DNA from: CBDEGK01 sp965237855
Lineage (GTDB): Bacteria > Pseudomonadota > Gammaproteobacteria > Pseudomonadales > Halieaceae
NCBI GenBank assembly: GCA_965237855.1
Contig: CBDEGK010000005.1
Coordinates: 186,001-250,000 of the forward strand
Direction of reading: 5' to 3'
DNA: 64,000 nt
In this document: positions 15,199 to 23,900 of the stretch, in pieces
How positions within the stretch are numbered: position 1 is the first letter of the stretch
How the letters are laid out: the number at the start of each line of letters is the position of its first letter
Notes under the pieces: generated by a model
What the model was told of the DNA's origin: nothing
The model's database searches: none
What the model saw: the letters and a program-made list of their open reading frames with translations, nothing else
Translations under genes and position numbers: made by a program

Positions 15199-16481
15199 CG
15201 TGGTTTCAGGCCGTTAAAGAAGCAGTCATAGTAGTCGCGGGAGGCCTGGTCAACGTCTTCGACCTTGCGCCACATGGGTAAATCCATGCTGGCATTGATA
15301 GCGCCGGTGATCAGTTCCTGCGCGGTTTCGACGTCCACTTTCCTGACACTGCCGTCGTCCATCCCATCACGCATCGATTGGCCAAATCGGTTGTTCAGCG
15401 CGTCGGTGATGGCGAGGATTTCCCGCCGCCGCGGCAAGGGTAGGGCAGTAATAGAGTTGTAGCGGATCATAGGGCCATCTTCAGAATTTTGAAAATGGAA
15501 GCTGCCGCGACAGACATAGTCAAGGCGATCCAGGCCGCGCTCATAGCTAGCCGCGTCCTCGTGCAGGCGATGAGTGATATCCAGTGAACGCTTATAGCAA
15601 CCATAGAGTAGGTCTTCTTTACTCTTGATGTGATAGTAAAATGCGCCCTTGGTGACATTGAGAGATTCAGCAATATCATCCAGCGACGTACCCACGAAGC
15701 CCTTCTTGTTGAAGAACCAGGTACCTGTTTTCAAGAAGGCGTCTTGCTTGAGACGATTCTGTTCTTCGCGATCGAAGCCCTGGGGTGTGGTCGTATTCAA
15801 AGCCGGGAATACAGACTCTCCGAAGTTGTGGATCTGTTCACCGTTAGCCAGACCGTTCACCAGCAGGTCGCAGGCGGAGTCAGCCACTGCTTCGATGTTA
15901 TCCAGTGGCACCGAGCGCAGCCAGTTGAATGACCATTGCATTGAGCCTATCAGGCACAGGGCTACCGCGGAGCTATCTACTGGACGAACGCTGCCCTCGG
16001 TGATGCCATCGCGTACGTATTGACGCAAGCGCAGGAACATCGTGGTATAACGCGCTTCCACGTCTTCACGATGTTGATCCTGTAGAGAGGCAATTTCCAG
16101 TAATGCCGCCCGGTGCGGGCGGCTTCCCTCCTGGGCCGCACGCCAGTCCAGAAAGTGTCCGCGGTACAAGGCTTGTAAGCGATCCAACCCGCCACTGTGG
16201 ACTTTTTCGATCTCATCCAGTCCGGTCATCAGATGCTCCAGCGCCGCCAGGTAGCACTGGTAGATCAACTCTTCCTTGGTTTTTACGTAATAGTAGAGGC
16301 TGGTTTTGGTCAGGCCGAGGCTCTGGGCGATGTCCAGTAATGTGGTAGAACGAGAGCCGCGACCGTTAAATAACTTGGAGGCCTGGGACAGGATCGCCGC
16401 CCGCTTGGCATCGTGCTGGGTCGTGCGATTGAAGGGGGAACCGCCATTTCCAGGTTGGTCTTTGTCTACGGCCATGAGCAC
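15195..16481 (-). CDS. Transcriptional regulator with two tandem TetR domains
   Basis: 428 residues containing two complete TetR-type DNA-binding domains. The first has TTLLDIAQSLGLTKTSLYYYVKTKEEL near residues 46-72 and the second TSLDDIAESLNVTKGAFYYHIKSKEDL near 260-285; each is followed by a helical ligand-binding-like region. A normal TetR protein has one such unit of about 200 residues, so this is a fused covalent dimer. It is co-transcribed with tesB and has a palindrome 17 bases upstream, suggesting autoregulation. It may sense an acyl-CoA and control the nearby lipid catabolic genes. The alternative start MAVDKDQ at 16475 is possible. Confidence 0.88.
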   Translation of the reverse strand: MLMAVDKDQPGNGGSPFNRTTQHDAKRAAILSQASKLFNGRGSRSTTLLDIAQSLGLTKTSLYYYVKTKEELIYQCYLAALEHLMTGLDEIEKVHSGGLDRLQALYRGHFLDWRAAQEGSRPHRAALLEIASLQDQHREDVEARYTTMFLRLRQYVRDGITEGSVRPVDSSAVALCLIGSMQWSFNWLRSVPLDNIEAVADSACDLLVNGLANGEQIHNFGESVFPALNTTTPQGFDREEQNRLKQDAFLKTGTWFFNKKGFVGTSLDDIAESLNVTKGAFYYHIKSKEDLLYGCYKRSLDITHRLHEDAASYERGLDRLDYVCRGSFHFQNSEDGPMIRYNSITALPLPRRREILAITDALNNRFGQSMRDGMDDGSVRKVDVETAQELITGAINASMDLPMWRKVEDVDQASRDYYDCFFNGLKPR

Positions 16482-16497
16482 TCATTTTGTGGTTGAA

Positions 16498-16531
16498 ATA
16501 CTTGAAGTTCTAGTTTTCTACTTTCAAGTAT
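16498..16531. promoter_or_regulatory. Palindromic operator candidate upstream of tandem tetR
   Basis: ATACTTGAA (16498-16506) faces TTCAAGTAT (16523-16531) as perfect 9-base arms around a 16-base spacer. The right arm is itself part of the small palindrome TACTTTCAAGTA. Weaker extra copies (GTTGAAA on the left, TTTTCAAAC on the right) extend the symmetry. It covers the region just before the tetR start, where an autoregulated TetR gene normally keeps its operator. Confidence 0.6.
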
Positions 16532-16553
16532 GTTTTCAAACCCCAATAGTACC

Positions 16554-17129
16554 CTAGCGAGCGAGCTTTTTGCACTCCCTGAAGCGAAAGCACTCGGTGG
16601 TGTGGTCGTTGACCATGCCCGTGGCCTGCATATGGGCATAAACGATAGTGGAACCGACAAAGTTGAAACCCCGTTTCTTGAGATCCTTGCTTATTTGGTC
16701 AGACAGTGAGGTAGACGCGGGCATATCTTTCAGGGATTTGAAGCGATTGACGATGGGCGTGCCATCGACGAAATGCCACAGGTAGTCGGCAAAACTACCC
16801 CATTCCTCTTGCACTGCCAGGAATGCGCGGGCGTTCTGCCGTGCACTGTAGACCTTGAGCCGGTTACGTATGATACGGCTGTCGAGCAGTATCTTGTCTA
16901 GCTTCTTGTCGCTGTAACGGGCAATCTTGTTCGCATCGAAGCCATCGAACAGCGCGCGGTACCCTTCTCGCTTGCGCAGCACAGTGATCCAGGCCAGCCC
17001 GGCCTGGGCACCTTCCAGCATCAGGAATTCGAACAGGGTGTCGTCGTCATAGAGTGGTACGCCCCACTCCTCATCGTGGTATTTCACATACAGTTCATCG
17101 TCTCCGCACCAGTGGCAGCGCTTGGGCAT
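16554..17129 (-). CDS. tag: DNA-3-methyladenine glycosylase I
   Basis: Base-excision repair enzyme that removes 3-methyladenine from alkylated DNA. The 191-residue protein opens MPKRCHWCGDDELYVKYHDEEWG and keeps the zinc ligands Cys5, His18, His176 and Cys180 (each one residue beyond the E. coli Tag positions 4, 17, 175, 179). The segment EGAQAGLAWITVLRKREGYR is the family hallmark for base recognition. It is divergent from the crotonase gene with only 42 bases between the two starts. Confidence 0.97.
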   Translation of the reverse strand: MPKRCHWCGDDELYVKYHDEEWGVPLYDDDTLFEFLMLEGAQAGLAWITVLRKREGYRALFDGFDANKIARYSDKKLDKILLDSRIIRNRLKVYSARQNARAFLAVQEEWGSFADYLWHFVDGTPIVNRFKSLKDMPASTSLSDQISKDLKKRGFNFVGSTIVYAHMQATGMVNDHTTECFRFRECKKLAR

Positions 17130-17171
17130 AATAGTTCTCCTGTTCGAGCGCTAAGTATAGAATGAGCGCCC

Positions 17172-17930
17172 ATGAGCGAGACAGTTTTGTTTGAAACCGA
17201 TGGCCCGGTGGCGCGGCTAACCCTGCATAACCCGGGCAAGCACAATTCCCTGGGTGAGGCTGAACTGGGCGCAATCCAGAATTACCTGGATCAGGTGGCG
17301 GCTGATTCAAGAATACGGGTTCTGGTGGTTACCGGCAGCGGAGATCAAACCTTTTGCGCCGGCGCGGCTCTGAACCAGTTGGGGGAGGGCAAGATCAGTA
17401 GTGATTTTTTCCAAGCCACAACGGACCAGTTGGCGGCGCTGCGGGTGCCGACGATTTGCGCGCTGAATGGCAATGTTTTTGGCGGTGGCGTAGAGCTGGC
17501 ATTAAGCTGTGATTTTCGCGTCGGTGTGGTCGGTTCGCGAATGCGGGTACCGGCAGCCCAAATAGGTTTGTGCTACCCGCTGTCGGGTATTAACCGCTTT
17601 GTTGAACGGCTGGGGGTAAACCTGGCGAAGCGAATTCTGGTTGCAGCGGAAACCTTCTACGCTGATGACATGCTTGCCATCGGCTTTCTGGACAGGGTAG
17701 TGCCGGCATCTGAGTTGGAGTCGACCTATCGCGAGATGGCAGCCAATGTTGCGGAGTTGGCGCCACTGGCCGTGCAGGCCATGAAGGAAATATTGCAACG
17801 GGCTGCCGCTGGTGAGATAGACCCGGAGCGAGCCAAGCTGCTGTCGAGGCAATGCGCTGAGTCCGAGGATCTGCAGGAAGGCTTTGCCGCTCAGAAAGAG
17901 CGCCGAAAGCCGCTGTTCAAAGGGCGCTGA
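17172..17930 (+). CDS. Enoyl-CoA hydratase/isomerase (crotonase) family protein
   Basis: 252-residue crotonase fold with the CoA-binding oxyanion loop FCAGAALNQLGEG and NGNVFGGGVELALSCDFR. In hydratases a glutamate follows in a PE-x3-G motif; here the corresponding stretch reads RVPAAQIGLCYPLSGINRF, with alanine and neutral residues where the catalytic glutamates would be. It may therefore be an isomerase, a hydrolase-type member, or have a shifted catalytic residue. Its 3' end overlaps the convergent apbE gene by 14 bases. The physiological substrate is unknown. Confidence 0.85.
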   Translation: MSETVLFETDGPVARLTLHNPGKHNSLGEAELGAIQNYLDQVAADSRIRVLVVTGSGDQTFCAGAALNQLGEGKISSDFFQATTDQLAALRVPTICALNGNVFGGGVELALSCDFRVGVVGSRMRVPAAQIGLCYPLSGINRFVERLGVNLAKRILVAAETFYADDMLAIGFLDRVVPASELESTYREMAANVAELAPLAVQAMKEILQRAAAGEIDPERAKLLSRQCAESEDLQEGFAAQKERRKPLFKGR

Positions 17931-18840
17931 TTGTTCCTGAAACTTGCATATCATTGTTCACAGCCAGCCAGGACACCCCCAGGGTCTCTAGCCAGCCCAG
18001 GGCTTCCCGCTCAGTTTTCAACAACGCCAGGGTAGCGAGGCTGCCCGCCACCAGGCATTGATCCGCCACGATGCTCACGCTGGCCAGGCCGGGTACTGGC
18101 CAACCCGTATGAGGGTTAAGAATGTGTCCGTACCTGACACCATCCAGGGTTATACCGCGGACATAGTCCCCGCTGCTGGCCAGGCAGCCTTCGGATAAAG
18201 TGACTTCGGCCAAGGCCTGTTCTGGGTTCTTGGGGTGACGAATGCCAATAGTCCAACTGGTACTGGTAATGGGAGGACCGCAGATAGCAATATCACCCGC
18301 CAGTTCCACCAGGCCATTGGGGCAGTTCTGCTGTCGCAGGATTCTTGCCGCGGCGTCGCAAGCATATTCTTTCACCAGGCCGCCAAAATCCAGCTCCATA
18401 CCGGTTGTGGGGAGCTCCACGCTAGCGTGGCTAAGGCGCAGCAACTGCCAGCCGACCAGGGGTAGCAACTGGTCGATGTCTGCCTGGCTGGCCGGCGTTA
18501 CCGATTTGAAATCCCATGCATGTCGTAGTACGCCGGAGGTCAGGTCAAACAGTCCGTCACTCTGGTGCCAGAGGGTGTCGGCGTAGTTGAGGAGTGTGGA
18601 GGTCTCCTCGTCGAGTGCTATAGCTTTACCGCTGCCAGCAGAGGCGTTGATGGAAGCGGCGAACGAGTCCTCTCGGTAGCTACTGTATTTTGCGTCCAGG
18701 CGTCGCACTTCAGCTTCGGCGGCAGCCAGCGCCGCCAGCGCGATACCTTCCTGGTCGTGGTCCAATTGAATCTGGCAGGGCCCTCCCATCGCTGTGAAAC
18801 GATGCCTATAGCGGTGCATTGGAAGCAAGGTGCGTTGCAT
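17917..18840 (-). CDS. apbE: ApbE family FAD:protein FMN transferase
   Basis: ApbE moves FMN from FAD onto a Ser or Thr of target proteins. Family motifs are present: MELDFGGLVKEYACDAAARI (usual form DLGGIAKGYAVD), LVELAGDIAICG, and HILNPHTGWPVPG. It has 307 residues. Unlike most ApbE proteins no signal peptide or lipobox is visible; the N-terminus is MQRTLLPMHRYRHRF. It is the last gene of a four-gene minus-strand operon (tlpA-like, DUF4266, DUF3570, apbE), five bases after the DUF3570 stop, which suggests the partner proteins are its targets or depend on it. Confidence 0.92.
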   Translation of the reverse strand: MQRTLLPMHRYRHRFTAMGGPCQIQLDHDQEGIALAALAAAEAEVRRLDAKYSSYREDSFAASINASAGSGKAIALDEETSTLLNYADTLWHQSDGLFDLTSGVLRHAWDFKSVTPASQADIDQLLPLVGWQLLRLSHASVELPTTGMELDFGGLVKEYACDAAARILRQQNCPNGLVELAGDIAICGPPITSTSWTIGIRHPKNPEQALAEVTLSEGCLASSGDYVRGITLDGVRYGHILNPHTGWPVPGLASVSIVADQCLVAGSLATLALLKTEREALGWLETLGVSWLAVNNDMQVSGTISAL

Positions 18841-18845
18841 GAGTC

Positions 18846-19997
18846 CTAGAATAGATAGTTCACGCCAATGGAGTAGCGCCAGAATTTAACCAGCCCCGGT
18901 GATTCGTCACTGTCATCCAGGCCCCAACTGGCCTTGCTGATATAGCGTTCGCCACTGAGGTTGAATTGCCAGTCATCTAGATTGACGATAGCGCGCAGGC
19001 CACCTGAGAACGCGCCAAAGGCTGAAAGACGGTAGTCGTCGGCGTAGTACTCGGCAGTGAAGTCCACGAAATTGGCGAAGAAGTCCGCCTCGCTTTGCGA
19101 GTAGTAGCGCATAAAGGGTACCAGGCGTAGCTGTTGGTTAATGTTCTGGTGCCAGGCCAGATCGATGGTGTGAGACTGGATGCCCCAGTCATCGTCAAAA
19201 TAGCGATAGTCGGCGTGCAGTGCCGCATTGGGTCCGATTAAAAAGTGTCGATAGCCAGCACCGGCGGCCCATTCTTTGCGCTCATCCGGGCGCTGGTCGT
19301 TGAGTTTGTAGGGGTCGGTCAGAAAGCCCTCTCGATAGGTGTAGCTGAGACCGAAACGCACGATGGCACGCTTGCTGACAATGCGACTGACGCCGACCCA
19401 GGCGGAACGGATTTGTTTTTCGTCCTTCAGCGTATGGGTGGGGACACTGCCCTGAGTGGGTTCTATTTCATCGTCAGAGCCGCTCAGTGCCACACTATAG
19501 GTGGTGAGGTTGTCCTTGCTGTTGAAAGCCACATCGAGACCAATCGCATCGGACTGGTAGTCATCCTCATCGGAGCGCGCGTAGTTGAAGCCGACATTGC
19601 CACGATCATAGTAATAGCGGGTTGTGACGCTGATATCTGTGCGGGTGTCCTCGATACTGGCGCCACTCATTACGACCTTGGCGCTGCCGTCGGCGTCCAT
19701 GCCGACATACCAGGGCGACGCGCCACTCATATCTTCATACTGCACATCAAGCGCTACCGACCAGTCTTCACCTATTGGTGCTAGCAAATGGAATTGGGCG
19801 ATATCAATATCGTAACGCTCACTGCCGCCGGAAAATGACTTGCTCGCCAGCATGTCATCTTCCTGGTAACTGCTGTAGCGAATGCCAACAGTGCCATCGG
19901 TGGGTGGGGCATCAGCGCGCGCTGGTTGATACACAGGCAACAGCAATGCGCTGGAGCTGAGTGCCAGCAGGGTGGGGTTGTATTCGCGTCTGGCCAT
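18846..19997 (-). CDS. DUF3570 outer-membrane beta-barrel-like protein, possible flavinylation target
   Basis: 383 residues with an N-terminal signal-like segment (LALSSSALLLPVYQPARADA, about residues 11-30) and then alternating aromatic/polar strands ending in a C-terminal Phe (YSIGVNYLF), the pattern of an outer-membrane beta-barrel. I assign it to DUF3570 from overall look and from the neighbours DUF4266 and ApbE. Two SGAS motifs occur at residues 91-94 (YEDMSGASPWY) and 111-114 (VVMSGASIED), resembling the S-G-A-T/S sites at which ApbE attaches FMN in NqrB, NqrC and RnfG. Function is not established; flavinylation is my inference. Confidence 0.75.
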   Translation of the reverse strand: MARREYNPTLLALSSSALLLPVYQPARADAPPTDGTVGIRYSSYQEDDMLASKSFSGGSERYDIDIAQFHLLAPIGEDWSVALDVQYEDMSGASPWYVGMDADGSAKVVMSGASIEDTRTDISVTTRYYYDRGNVGFNYARSDEDDYQSDAIGLDVAFNSKDNLTTYSVALSGSDDEIEPTQGSVPTHTLKDEKQIRSAWVGVSRIVSKRAIVRFGLSYTYREGFLTDPYKLNDQRPDERKEWAAGAGYRHFLIGPNAALHADYRYFDDDWGIQSHTIDLAWHQNINQQLRLVPFMRYYSQSEADFFANFVDFTAEYYADDYRLSAFGAFSGGLRAIVNLDDWQFNLSGERYISKASWGLDDSDESPGLVKFWRYSIGVNYLF

Positions 19998-20002
19998 CTG
20001 GG

Positions 20003-20209
20003 TTAGTTACACCCGCAGCCGCCGCCAGCGGCACCGCTGCCGCCAGATGATGCCTCTTTACTGAGTTGGGTTTGTTGGCGAACCGCAGTGTCCATGCCGT
20101 CGCTGTCCCATTGCATTTCTTCCTTGGCGAGAGAGCCACGTTCCCAGGGTTGTACGGTCTCGCAAGCCGCGAGCAGCAGCGCCAAAACTACTAAGGTGAC
20201 TCTCATCAT
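20003..20209 (-). CDS. Small DUF4266-type lipoprotein with Cys-rich C-terminus
   Basis: 68-residue protein with a lipobox (LLLAAC, Cys16) and so probably lipid-anchored. After the conserved VQPWERGSLAKEEMQWD segment, which I recognise as DUF4266, it ends in a glycine-rich tail GGSGAAGGGCGCN with two cysteines. Its start overlaps the thioredoxin-like gene stop (ATGA) and it is six bases upstream of DUF3570. The two-cysteine tail next to a TlpA-like redox protein suggests thiol chemistry or metal binding; this is an inference. Confidence 0.75.
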   Translation of the reverse strand: MMRVTLVVLALLLAACETVQPWERGSLAKEEMQWDSDGMDTAVRQQTQLSKEASSGGSGAAGGGCGCN

Positions 20210-20715
20210 GGGACGCTCTCGGTGAGTAAGCTGCTTATGGTTTCGCGGATGTGGGCGCTATCGTTTTTTCGAAATCCCTGATGTACCTCGCGAATACGCC
20301 CCTTGCGGTCGATAAGGAAGCCCGTCGGCATTCCCAGCACCCCGAAACTGGCTGGCGATGCACCCTCGGAATCTCGGACGACCAGGTAGTCCACAGGCTG
20401 CTCTTCCAGAAAGGTGAGAGCGTCCTCCTCAAATTCGTCTACATTCACCGCCAACACTTCAAAACCCTGTTCGTGCAGCTGATTGCGAATAGCGTTGAGG
20501 ATCGGAAAGGAAACCCGGCAGGGGCCGCACCAGCTGGCCCAGAAATCCACGTACACCACCTGTCCTTGCAGGGAGGCGAGGCTGGTATTGCCGCCATTGT
20601 CGGGAATATTGGGTAGATTAAGTTCCGGCGCTAATTGCCCCGCTGGGAGTGGCTCCGCAGGAACTGAGAGCGGTAGTAGGAATAGCAGTAGCGTAAAAAA
20701 ACAGTGTCTTGGCAT
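20206..20715 (-). CDS. TlpA-like periplasmic thiol-disulfide oxidoreductase
   Basis: 169 residues: a signal peptide (CFFTLLLFLLPLSVPAEP) followed by a TlpA/ResA-type thioredoxin domain with the active site ASWCGPCRVSFP and the cis-proline region GVLGMPTGFLID. Such proteins usually act as periplasmic reductants. It is the first gene of the operon with DUF4266, DUF3570 and apbE, and may keep the DUF4266 cysteines reduced or assist its assembly. The 256 bases upstream, to the end of the next sensor kinase, hold no convincing gene and presumably its promoter. Confidence 0.9.
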   Translation of the reverse strand: MPRHCFFTLLLFLLPLSVPAEPLPAGQLAPELNLPNIPDNGGNTSLASLQGQVVYVDFWASWCGPCRVSFPILNAIRNQLHEQGFEVLAVNVDEFEEDALTFLEEQPVDYLVVRDSEGASPASFGVLGMPTGFLIDRKGRIREVHQGFRKNDSAHIRETISSLLTESVP

Positions 20716-20971
20716 GGTGCTTTCTAGCCTTCTTGTTACACGGTATCAGTGTATCTGACCATGCTTCGGAATTTTGGTTTCTTTTGGTACTGGCATTTCC
20801 CGCCGCCGCCGTCGTCCTCTATCAGCACCAGGCCCCATGGCGAGTATCGACAATATGACGGTGGGTGGCGCCTGTTCACAAAGGGTTTGTTGGCGTCTTT
20901 GTTCAGTGTTGTGTCTGGCTGGGCTGGGTGGTCTATATCTGGCCAGCATTTGTACCTCGTATCTGCATTCC

Positions 20972-23900
20972 CTACGACCCATCGTAAGCCTCAATCGAAG
21001 GGTGGGGTACCCTGATAGCAAAATGGGTGCCGCCGCGTCTGTGGACAGTGAGAGTTCCGCCCACCCTCTCAGTAAACTGCTTGACCAAGCTTAAACCAAG
21101 GCTGGTGGGAGCAAGTGGGTCAACGTTTTCAGGTAGGCTGCACCCATTGTCAACTATTTCCAGTAGCCAGCTGGCACGGTCCTCGTGCTCCTGGAAGCTT
21201 ACCTTCAAAAACTCTATGCCCGTGCGCCGCTCAAAGGCATGTCGGAAACTGTTGTCTACCAATTCGTTGGTAATAATCGCCAGAGGCGCTGCAATGAAAG
21301 CGGGAATGGCAACTGCCGTGCAAGTATTGACGAGAGGCAGATCCAAATCGCGCAGCCCGAAATGCGATTGGTGCTGGCTTAGCAGGGTTTCAACGAACTG
21401 GTGGAAGTTCGTCTGCAACATCGGTCCCAGGTAAATGAGATTCTTCTCTATTTCGTAGAGACACCTGAGCCGCTGCTGGTTATTGGCGAATTGTTCCAGA
21501 AGAGTATCGTCCTGAATCTCCATTGCTTGATGTTCAAGTAGCTGCGATACAAGATCCAAACCTCCGGTGTAGTGGGCTTTGAGATTTTGTTGGAGGAGTT
21601 GCTCTGTATTCAGTTTTTCCTGGAAGCTGTCCATGGCTCTCTCTGCGGTCACATGCATATGGTTGGCCAGGGTTTCCGCCTGCATTCTCAGGATGTTAGT
21701 GTCGTAGTTCTTTTTCACCATGGCAGCGAAGGAAAGAATTACGAACAAGTATCCCGCAAATGCCCACCAGGTGAACCAGGGAGGGGGATGTACGTACAAG
21801 GTTAGCCTTAGTGGAGTATCGCTCCAGACGCGATTCGGATTGGCGCCCAATATTTTTAGAACATAATTGCCCGACGGGAGATTGGTGAAAGTGATGGAGT
21901 GGCGGTCGTCAATGTCGATCCAGTCTGCATCAAAATTCTCCAGCTGATACTTGTATTGATTCTTCCTTGGGTTTGAGTAATCCATGACACTAAAATTAAA
22001 TTCAACATAGTAGTCTTCATATTTTAGTTCGATCAGATCTGGCATGAAGAAACTGGGATCCTCAACAAGCGACTTACCGGCGACTCGAATATCTGTCATC
22101 GACAAACGCGGCGGAGTTGTATCATCAACAATGTCTGACGGATGGAATCTGTTGTATCCCCTGTTTCCTCCGAAGTAGAGTCGTCCTTTGCTGTCTTTGA
22201 AGGATGCTCCAAAGTTAAATTCATTTCCCTGTAAACCGTCACTCTGAAAGTATGGCCATATGCTCAAATCATCGGGATCAAGCCTTAACAATCCGTTGGT
22301 GGTACTGAGCCAGAGCATGCCAACATCACCCTCCTCAATGCCGTATACGGTGTCGCTAGGAATAGGAGGATTAGTAATGACGCGGCTAAAAATGAGTTTT
22401 GAAGCTCTCTGATCTTCGGCAGTCCATCTCGCCAGCCCGTTGTATTGAAGCCCAAACCAGACGTCATCATTCTGTGATAGGTGAATGCTCAATATATTCT
22501 CCCGCTCAATACTAATTGAGCTCTCGGGGGAGCTTTTCAGTAGTTGATAAACGTTATCTGCGTAGCTGAGTAGTCCATCTGTGGTTGCTACCAGGGTCAC
22601 TTTTTTACTAATTGATTTAGCGTGATATGCATATTCCCGGCTATCGTTTTCTTTGGTTGCCTGGGGTTGGAGAACTTCGACTAAATCAGTTTCCTCGTTG
22701 AAAACCAGCTTGTTTACCCCACCACCAAATGTGGTTACCCAGATCATGCTTTGGTTCTGGTCTTGGATGCTAGTAATTTGGCTATGGCTCAGTTTCACGG
22801 ATACACCTGCGCTGGGCGGGAAATAGTGGTCTGCAGTTTCAGTAGTGTTTACAATGTCGATCCCTCTTGAGCGATAGCCAACCAAGAGTAGATTTCCTGT
22901 AGAGCCCAGTGCCATGGTTTTCTGTTCCCGTGGTACGAAACCGGGCAAGCCTGAAGTAATGCTCTCAAATCCCGGGGCTGATGATCTACGCCTATAAATT
23001 CCATTGTATGTTCCTATCCAAATAGTTCCGTCGGAAGTTTCTGTGAATGAGGTTACCGTTTCAGAGGGTAGCCCTGTTTTCGAATCAAAGATGTCGAACT
23101 GTGAGATGTACCCCGCAAACAGGCCATAGTGCGTCCCTATCCAGTAGTTTTTTTGGCGGTCCTGGTAAACGCTGAATACCAGGTCATCGGTGAGATTCGA
23201 ATTGTCTCGATCAAAGACAGTAAAGCCGCCCTCGCTGTTTCGCAGGTTCAGGCCCTTGTCGGTAGCTAGCCAGAGCCGCATGTCTTGATCGAAGTAGATA
23301 TGGTTCACGGAGTCGTCGGACAGGCCTTGTTGCACGCCGAAACGGGTAACGCGCCCTGAGGCAATATCCATCTGGACTACGCCCTCTGATTGGGTGGCAA
23401 TCCACAGCTGGCCGGTTATCTGGTTAGCTGCTACGTTCGTGAGGTTGTCCGAGGGCAACTGAAGTTTACTGTCGGATGCCGTGGAGGAATAGTGTTCCAG
23501 AGTGTTGCTAAATCGAGCATACGAAAGTAGCCCCGAATCTGATGTAGATATCCAAATATTGCGGTAGGAGTGTTGAGCGAAGTCGTTGATCGCACCGTAT
23601 TGCTCGCCTGAATGATTCAGCTCAGCAATGTGATAGATGGCTCGCTCATAGGGGTCGTAGTAGCTAACCTTGCCCTCCAGGTATCCGATCCAGATGAAAC
23701 CGGCATCATCAGCATACATGGCGCTGATATTGTCGCTGAGCAGTCTGTTGCCATAGCGATCTTGCTCGAGTTTGACAAAGCTGCGCGTTTCAGCGTCGTA
23801 GCGAATCAGCCCGCCGCCTATGGTGGCAATCCAGATGTCTCCGAGATTGTCCTGCAGAATATGGCGCACATTGTTGTGGGTGATGCTGCTGGAATCGTTC

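Noticed and set aside
20716..20971. Small ORFs in the gap between the tlpA-like gene and the sensor kinase
   Set aside because: They overlap the kinase end or have proline/arginine-rich random composition and no ribosome binding site.
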